Source of the DNA: Bradyrhizobium barranii subsp. barranii
GTDB lineage: Bacteria > Pseudomonadota > Alphaproteobacteria > Rhizobiales > Xanthobacteraceae
NCBI RefSeq assembly: GCF_017565645.3
Contig: NZ_CP086136.1
Location: 8,787,501-8,851,500 of the forward strand
DNA length: 64,000 nt
Direction: 5' to 3'
Of the stretch, positions 58,982 through 64,000 are shown in pieces; positions within the stretch are counted from its first letter, which is position 1; each line of letters begins with the position of its first letter. Under the pieces are notes generated by a model. That model saw only the letters and a program-made list of their open reading frames with translations. It did not search any database and was not told the DNA's origin. The position numbers and the translations under genes were made by a program.

Positions 58982-59172
58982 CTGCTGACGTGATCTCGCT
59001 CCCAATGTCTCGGCGCGACATCGCCGATTACCTTGGTTTGACCGTCGAAACCGTTTCGCGTGCAGTGTCGCAATTGCACACTGATGGTGTCCTCGATTTC
59101 ATCGGCAATACCCAACGCGAGATCGTGATTCTGGACCGGCAGCGGCTCGCGAGCCTTGACCTGCAAAGCTAA

Positions 59173-59743
59173 CATGCGGACGGCGTGAAAAGCTTCGGTC
59201 GCGGTTAGGATCGCCCGCAGCAACTACCGCACTTTCAGGAAAATTGATCTCACCTCCGAGGCGCAACCAATCAGCTATCGAGTGCTATTTCCCGAACGCT
59301 GCGATGTACCTTCGGGCGGTGCGGGTAAACACCGCCGGATCATACAGGCCCTTGAGCCAACGCCGGTGACGACGGCAAACCATTGCAATAGACTCGACCG
59401 CCGTTTCGATCTCGAATGGAATGCATTCGGGTTTCACGCGCGCCGCAACGTCTCAAAGGCGAAATCACCCAGAAGGTCGGCACGCCTGTTCATTTGTACA
59501 GCATAAACGCCGGTACGTTTTCGTGTCCGAAGCTCATTCGAAACAACACGACGAACGTCTAAGCATGCGCTTTTGGCCGGACGGGCCGTGCCCAATTAAT
59601 CCTCCATCAAGGCCACTTCCGGGAAAATACGGTAAGCGACGTTCGCGTCCCACTCGCAAAGGTTTGGCGTGGGGATTGCAGTCTGTTGATCAACGTGTTT
59701 GCAAATCGTTGGCGGGGGGTATGGAGGCGGCAACGACGGAGAA
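59173..59743. other. No gene recognised; probable end of the IS66 element
   Basis: Short frames only. GTAAGCGACG at about 59631 could be the terminal repeat of the IS66 element that follows, as IS66 ends often begin GTAAGCG. Confidence 0.4.
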
Positions 59744-61369
59744 TTACGAGGTGCGGCCGAACGACCAGGGCAGGAGCTCGTCGATCCGGGACTGCGGGTG
59801 ACCGGTTGCGATCGCTTTGAGCGTCGCTTTCATCCAGACGTAGGGCTCCACGCTGTTGATTTTGCAGGTGGTGATGAGCGAAGCTATGCGCGCCCATGAA
59901 CGACCACCTTCGTCGTGACCAGCAAATAAACTATTTTTACGCGTCAGAGTCAGCGGCCTGATTTGATTTTCGACGGGATTGGTGTCCATCTCAACGCAAC
60001 CATCGTCGAGAAACAAGGTGAGGCCATCCCAATGGTTCAGGAGATAGGCGATCGCCTTGCCCATCTCGCTGCCCGGCGACAGGCGAGCGGCTTGCTCGCG
60101 CAGAAACCTCTCGAGTTCAGCGACGAGCGGCCGTGATCGCTCGTTACGGGTCGTTTGCCGAGCCGGGGCGTCGGCGCCACGGATCTCCTTCTCGATCGCA
60201 TAGAGTGCGGCGATGCGCGCGAGAACGGCTTCGGCGATGGGTGAGCCGGCTTTCGGAGTCGCTGCGATGATCTTGCGCCTTGAGTGGGACCAACATGCGG
60301 CCAGCCGCAGCGGCACGCCGCCTTTGCGCTTGGGCCGTGCGAGCCGATGATAGCCCTGGTATCCGTCGACCTGAAGGATGCCGTCGAAGCCCTCGAGGAT
60401 GCGCTCAGCATGGTCACCACCGCGTCCTGGCGCGTAGTGGTAGACCACGATTGGTGGATCAGCGCCGCCGTGGCCGCGATCGTCGCGCAGGACAGCCCAC
60501 AGATAGCCGGTCTTCGTTCGGCCCCGGCCCGGATCGAGCACAGGCGCCCTGGTCTCGTCTATGAACAAGCGGCCCGATTGCTTCATCACGACGCTCATGC
60601 GCTCGACCAGCGGCGCGAGGTGGAAGGCGACCGTTCCCATCCAGTCTGCCAGAACGGCGCGATCGATGAAGATGCCATGCCGAGCCAGAACCTGCGACTG
60701 ACGATAGAGTGGCATGTGCTCGCTGAACTTGGCGACCGCCACCTGCGCCAGCAGCGCCTCGGTGGGGATGCCACCCTCCACGAGATGGGCGGGCGCCGGC
60801 GCCTGAGCAACACCGGTGCAGCCCTTTGCGCAGGCGTAGCGCGGTCGCACCGTCTCGATCACACGATACTGGGCGGCCATGACATCGAGACGGCGGGAGC
60901 GATCCTCGCCGATCTGGACCATCCGGCCGCAGCCGCAGGGACACTCGAGGTTCTCGGGTTCGATCACCTGCTCGATGCGCGGCAGGTGCGCGGGAAAGGC
61001 ACGGGCAGCGCGCCTGGTCCGGCGGCTGGACGGCGCCGTGCCGGCGCGGCGCGCACGATCGTCCTGGCGTTCCTGGACTTCGGCGATGGCAATCTCGATG
61101 TCCTCGAGAACCAGTTGCATCTGATCGGGATTGAACTTCTCCGAGCGTTTACCGAAACGTGCGCGCTCGTACTCCTTCACGAGCAGTTCGAGGCGTTCGA
61201 CGCTCTCTTTGGACGCAGCCAGTTCACTCTCGACATGAAGGCGCGCCGAGCATTCATCGTCTGCGCGACGACGCTCGGCTTCAATCATCGCTTCCTGCGC
61301 GCGGAAGAGCGCGCGCAAATCGGCGGGCAGCGCTGCAAGACGGGCGGGATCAATGGGGGACGGCGGCAC
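59744..61369 (-). CDS. tnpC: IS66-family transposase TnpC
   Basis: 541 residues: N-terminal coiled region with YERARFGKRSEKF, zinc ribbon-like CPCGCGRM, then the DDE core with Asp in FIDETRAPVLDPG, Asp in LQVDGYQGYHRL and Glu in VEMDTNPVENQIRPL, ending in the SSBD-type tail WMKATLKAIATG. It is intact, but tnpA and most of tnpB are not found upstream; GLNWKRVGERIV (about 61430-61490) could be a tnpB tail. Confidence 0.9.
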   Translation of the reverse strand: MPPSPIDPARLAALPADLRALFRAQEAMIEAERRRADDECSARLHVESELAASKESVERLELLVKEYERARFGKRSEKFNPDQMQLVLEDIEIAIAEVQERQDDRARRAGTAPSSRRTRRAARAFPAHLPRIEQVIEPENLECPCGCGRMVQIGEDRSRRLDVMAAQYRVIETVRPRYACAKGCTGVAQAPAPAHLVEGGIPTEALLAQVAVAKFSEHMPLYRQSQVLARHGIFIDRAVLADWMGTVAFHLAPLVERMSVVMKQSGRLFIDETRAPVLDPGRGRTKTGYLWAVLRDDRGHGGADPPIVVYHYAPGRGGDHAERILEGFDGILQVDGYQGYHRLARPKRKGGVPLRLAACWSHSRRKIIAATPKAGSPIAEAVLARIAALYAIEKEIRGADAPARQTTRNERSRPLVAELERFLREQAARLSPGSEMGKAIAYLLNHWDGLTLFLDDGCVEMDTNPVENQIRPLTLTRKNSLFAGHDEGGRSWARIASLITTCKINSVEPYVWMKATLKAIATGHPQSRIDELLPWSFGRTS

Positions 61370-61496
61370 ATCCGCAAGCTATCATCCCAAAGCCCCGCGC
61401 GAAACAGGTTGTCGGGTCTGAGTCAGTTCGCCGCAGCTGGCGTCGCGACAATCCGTTCGCCCACTCGCTTCCAGTTCAGCCCTTCAAACGAGGGGA

Positions 61497-61880
61497 TTGA
61501 GGAATGTCCCTGATAGTGAGTCTGACGAATCATTTCCGGAGGTGGTCGAGGTTGGGGACCCCCACCATCCTTTGTGGGGGCGCTCATATCGAGTGATTAG
61601 GAAGATCGGTCAGCGAGGCCGAGGCATTCCCGCTTCGTATGAAGTTGAGTATCGCGCAGGAAGCAGTCTTCTGATTCAAGCAACCGCAATCGAATATTAT
61701 GAGCAAGAGGCAAATCAGATTAAGCTGAGTATGGAGGCTCTACTCGAGCTTTTATCGACAGCGGATTGTCCCGACGCACATGAGCATGGATCCAGCCGAT
61801 CTTTGGTCGACGCTGACGCCCGCGCTCCGACGCCAGATCGTCGAAGACGTCGCCGCAATTTTGGCGGAGATCCCTCATGA
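61497..61880 (+). CDS. Small unknown protein coupled to a recombinase gene (DUF5372-like)
   Basis: 127 residues from a TTG at 61497 with AGGGGA directly before it, so the start is weak. The pattern VPDSESDESFPEVVEVGDPH, then HPLWGRSYRVIRK and YEVEYRAGSSLLI, is a small family often found before large serine recombinases in rhizobia. It overlaps the recombinase start by four bases. The arginine-rich tail is typical. Function unknown. Confidence 0.55.
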   Translation: MRNVPDSESDESFPEVVEVGDPHHPLWGRSYRVIRKIGQRGRGIPASYEVEYRAGSSLLIQATAIEYYEQEANQIKLSMEALLELLSTADCPDAHEHGSSRSLVDADARAPTPDRRRRRRNFGGDPS

Positions 61881-62213
61881 AGTCCGAGCTGGTCACACCA
61901 AGCCACTTGGCGCGCAAAGCCGTAGTCTACATCCGGCAGTCGACGCCCCATCAGGTCGTAAGCAATCAGGAGAGCCTGCGCCTTCAATACGCGCTTCGCC
62001 AGCGCGCCCGCGAACTCGGATGGCGTGAGGCGGCCATCGACGTGATTGATGCCGATCTCGGGTTGAGCGGCGCGTCTATAGCACAGCGTAACGGCTTCAA
62101 GGAACTCGTTGGCCGTGTTGGCCTGAGTGAAGTGGGACTCATCCTGTCGATCGACGTGACCCGCTTGGCGCGTAATTGTACCGACTGGTATCCGCTCCTG
62201 GATATCTGTGGTC
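61877..62213 (+). pseudogene. Large serine recombinase, N-terminal part, cut by IS21
   Basis: ATG at 61877; the resolvase catalytic domain is clear: AVVYIRQSTPHQV with the nucleophilic Ser, ESLRLQYALRQRARELGW, DADLGLSGAS, and LSIDVTRLARNCTDWYPL. At ICGL the IS21 end begins (62214), so the remaining several hundred residues are absent. The frame reads 14 codons into the element. Confidence 0.85.
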
Positions 62214-62310
62214 TGCGGATTTCACGGATCGTGAGCATCGATTTCGCGCGATCGTGAGCACTGAATTCAGACGATCGTGAGCAGCCCGCTACGGCCGATG
62301 GGAGATAGAG

Positions 62311-63072
62311 TCAGTGTTCTGGTTGGCCGTCAAGGGTGATGGTTTTGGCGCTGCGTTTTCGCATGCTTTCTCCGGTGAGCTGGAGGCGGTGGGCGTTGTG
62401 GACGAGGCGATCGAGAATGGCGTCGGCGACCGTGGGGTCCCCAATGGCTCCATGCCAGGTGTCCACGGGGAGCTGACTTGTGACGATGGTGGATGCGCGG
62501 CCATGGCGGTCCTCGAGGATTTCGAGCAGATCGCGGCGTTCCGCGGCGGTGAGCACCGATAGTCCCCAATCATCCAAAATCAGAAGCTGAGCGCGGCCGA
62601 GGCTTTTGAGGAGCCGGGCGTAACGTCCGTCTCCGCGCGCGAGCGCGAGCGCCTCGAACAGCCTTGGAACGCGATGATAGAGGACTGATCGGTTGTCGCG
62701 GCAGGCCTTGTGGCCGAGCGCGCAGGCTAACCAACTTTTGCCCAGGCCGGTTGCCCCGGTGACGAGCAAATTCTCGTGGCGATCGATCCAGCGACCTTCG
62801 ACGAGTTTGGCGAAAACGGCGCGGTCGATGCCCCGCGGGGTGCGCAGATCGACGTCCTCGACGCAAGCAGTCTGGCGCAGTGCGGCGATCTTGAGGCGCG
62901 TGGTGAGCCGCCTGGTGTCGCGTTCGGCGGCTTCGCGGTCGACCAACAGGCCGATGCGATCTTCGAACGGCAGGGCTTCGAGATCGGGCGATCGGCGCTG
63001 CTCCTCGAAGGCCTTGGCCATTCCGGTCAGGCCAAGCTCGATCAGCCGTTCGTGGGTTGGGTGGTTAAGCAT
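62311..63072 (-). CDS. istB: IS21 helper ATPase IstB
   Basis: 253 residues, AAA+ ATPase: Walker A GATGLGKSWLA, Walker B LLILDDWGL, sensor region IVTSQLPVDTWH, and the arginine finger-like segment DRLVHNAHRLQL. It assists IstA in target selection. It follows istA by 18 bases. Confidence 0.95.
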   Translation of the reverse strand: MLNHPTHERLIELGLTGMAKAFEEQRRSPDLEALPFEDRIGLLVDREAAERDTRRLTTRLKIAALRQTACVEDVDLRTPRGIDRAVFAKLVEGRWIDRHENLLVTGATGLGKSWLACALGHKACRDNRSVLYHRVPRLFEALALARGDGRYARLLKSLGRAQLLILDDWGLSVLTAAERRDLLEILEDRHGRASTIVTSQLPVDTWHGAIGDPTVADAILDRLVHNAHRLQLTGESMRKRSAKTITLDGQPEH

Positions 63073-63090
63073 GCCGGGTCTCTCCTTGCT

Positions 63091-64000
63091 TCAGTGGAAG
63101 TAGTCGCGTCCGCGGATATTGCCGTGGCGCAGGGGCTGGTGCTCGAAAGATTCGTCGAAGAACGTGCGATCGAGGCCGTTCTGGAGGATCGATCTAATCG
63201 AGGCGACGGAGCGCGCCTTGATGAGGATGCCCCTCCGGCAGGCTGCGTCGAGGCGTTCGGCGCCGTAGCTTTTGACGAGCGCCAGAATGCCAAGGCAGGT
63301 TCGAAAGCCTTGTTCTGGATGGGGCCGGGCGTCGATCACGGCCTGGAAAAACGCTGCTGTCGAAGGACCGATCCGCTCGCCGGCGGCGATCACCGCGGCG
63401 GGGGTCCATTTGCCGTAGCGGCGATGGGCGCTCGGCATGTGGTCGGCGATGGTGGTGTGTCCGCGTCGGTTGGGCGCGCGGGCATGGCTGGCGATCCGCT
63501 GGCCCTTGTGGAAGATCTCGACCGTCCGATCGTCGATACGGGCATCGACCAGCTCGCCAATCAGACGATACGGCGCGGAGTACCAATGGCCGTCGACCTC
63601 GACATGATAATCGGGAGCGAGGCGGCAGCGCTTCCAGCGTGCGAAGGCATAAGGCTGATCTGGCAGCGGGGTTAGCTTGGGTTTGTCGAGTTCGGCAAAC
63701 AGTTCGGCGCGGCTTGAGCCGAAGCCACGCATTTGACGAGCATTGAGTTCGTCGACGAGTGTCTTGATGGCGGCGTTGAGCTCGGCCCGGGAAAAGAAGC
63801 GCTGATTGCGCAGCCGGGCCAGAATCCAGCGCTGGGCGATTTGCACCGCGACCTCGACCTTCGCCTTGTCTTTTGGGCGCCGCGGCCGTGCGGCGAGAAT
63901 GGCCGTGCCGTAATGGCTCGCCATCTCGGCATAAGTGCGATTGAGGCCGGGATCGTAGCGGTCGGGGTTGCTGACGGCGGCTTTGAGGTTGTCGCAGACC
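63091..64000 (-). CDS. istA: IS21 transposase IstA, C-terminal part (incomplete at the edge)
   Basis: The frame is open from the window edge to 63091. The second catalytic Asp is in VCDNLKAAV at the edge, and the Glu in [12 protein letters not shown]. Further on come the Mu-like beta-barrel segments ([18 protein letters not shown]). The N-terminal HTH and first Asp are outside the window. Confidence 0.9.
   Translation of the reverse strand, partial: VCDNLKAAVSNPDRYDPGLNRTYAEMASHYGTAILAARPRRPKDKAKVEVAVQIAQRWILARLRNQRFFSRAELNAAIKTLVDELNARQMRGFGSSRAELFAELDKPKLTPLPDQPYAFARWKRCRLAPDYHVEVDGHWYSAPYRLIGELVDARIDDRTVEIFHKGQRIASHARAPNRRGHTTIADHMPSAHRRYGKWTPAAVIAAGERIGPSTAAFFQAVIDARPHPEQGFRTCLGILALVKSYGAERLDAACRRGILIKARSVASIRSILQNGLDRTFFDESFEHQPLRHGNIRGRDYFH

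Larger units (their letters stand above)
57087..59172 (+). pseudogene. FixK/Crp-Fnr-type regulator interrupted by IS256 copy 3
   Basis: From a GTG at 57087 (AGGAG just upstream) the frame has the cyclic-nucleotide-type sensor barrel (GKTIYIESEPAEYVYQV, FHLPGDIFGLENGG) and the dimer helix (ALERVAAFLHEMDERL). IS256 copy 3 follows TAAD. After it, VISLPMSRRDIADYLG and TVETVSRAVSQLHTDG supply the complete HTH_Crp domain. Removing the element and one copy of CTGCTGACG gives 226 codons in frame. There is no cysteine cluster for an iron-sulfur site, so it resembles FixK rather than Fnr. It would control microaerobic or nitrogen-fixation genes, and is now inactive. Confidence 0.9.
62214..64000 (-). 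mobile_element. IS21-family element (runs off the right edge)
   Basis: The element starts TGCGGATTTCACGG and has three GATCGTGAGC repeats, the same style as the IS21 remnant at 50161. It contains istB and most of istA on the minus strand. The other end is outside the window. Confidence 0.85.

Overview
The window looks like part of the symbiosis island or symbiotic plasmid of a root-nodule alphaproteobacterium, most probably a Bradyrhizobium. It combines a NopT-type type III effector behind a tts-box-like site, the rhizobial gibberellin operon, an alphaproteobacterial type II secretion (T2SS) cluster, a DUF3551 protein and dense insertion sequences. Base composition changes along the window: the gibberellin operon is very GC-rich, while the nopT and siderophore-type monooxygenase regions are visibly less so. 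This is what a patchwork of transferred segments looks like.

Layout. 1-15.2 kb: T2SS cluster (gspO; minus-strand gspE-F-G-H-I-J-K-L-M and a GspC/N-like gene; divergent gspD plus a Sel1-repeat gene), with the start of a secreted protein at the left edge. 15.5-24.9 kb: gibberellin operon on the minus strand, in transcription order CYP115 remnant, CYP112 (broken), CYP114, a ferredoxin-SDR fusion, CYP117, GGPP synthase, copalyl diphosphate synthase and kaurene synthase. 25-27 kb: gene remnants and nopT. 27.3-30.8 kb: an IS66 remnant cut by a recombinase-in-trio element. 30.8-37.8 kb: a minus-strand operon (amino-acid N-hydroxylase, MFS exporter, PhyH-type dioxygenase, cupin, methionyl-tRNA-synthetase-like enzyme) that matches the logic of cupin/MetRS hydrazine synthetases. 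Its first gene is split by two insertion sequences with exact target duplications, and its last gene is truncated by the recombinase trio. 38-41 kb: fragments of an SGNH hydrolase, TraG, a HEPN-like protein and an Argonaute PIWI domain. 41.4-44.3 kb: an intact TauD-family dioxygenase and a second copy of a 1.97-kb IS1380-type unit. 44.9-47.5 kb: secreted-protease remnants, a lipoprotein and a coiled-coil membrane protein.

48-64 kb is an insertion-sequence-rich tract: IS3, an IS21 end, three near-identical IS256-family copies, an IS66 tnpC and an IS21 at the right edge. It includes a cold-shock gene cut by IS21, a UvrD-like helicase cut by IS256, a HigB/HigA-type toxin-antitoxin pair with a clear promoter and operator, a broken MarR gene, and a FixK/Crp-type regulator cut by IS256 with a perfect 9-bp target duplication.

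How it works together: the T2SS looks intact and would secrete folded exoproteins; protease candidates lie in the window but two of them are broken. The gibberellin operon looks recently inactivated at CYP112, the first P450 acting on ent-kaurene after the cyclases. The N-N-bond-type operon is also dead as assembled, but every lesion is an insertion or truncation that can be reversed on paper. All functional calls rest on motif recognition by eye; no database search was possible.
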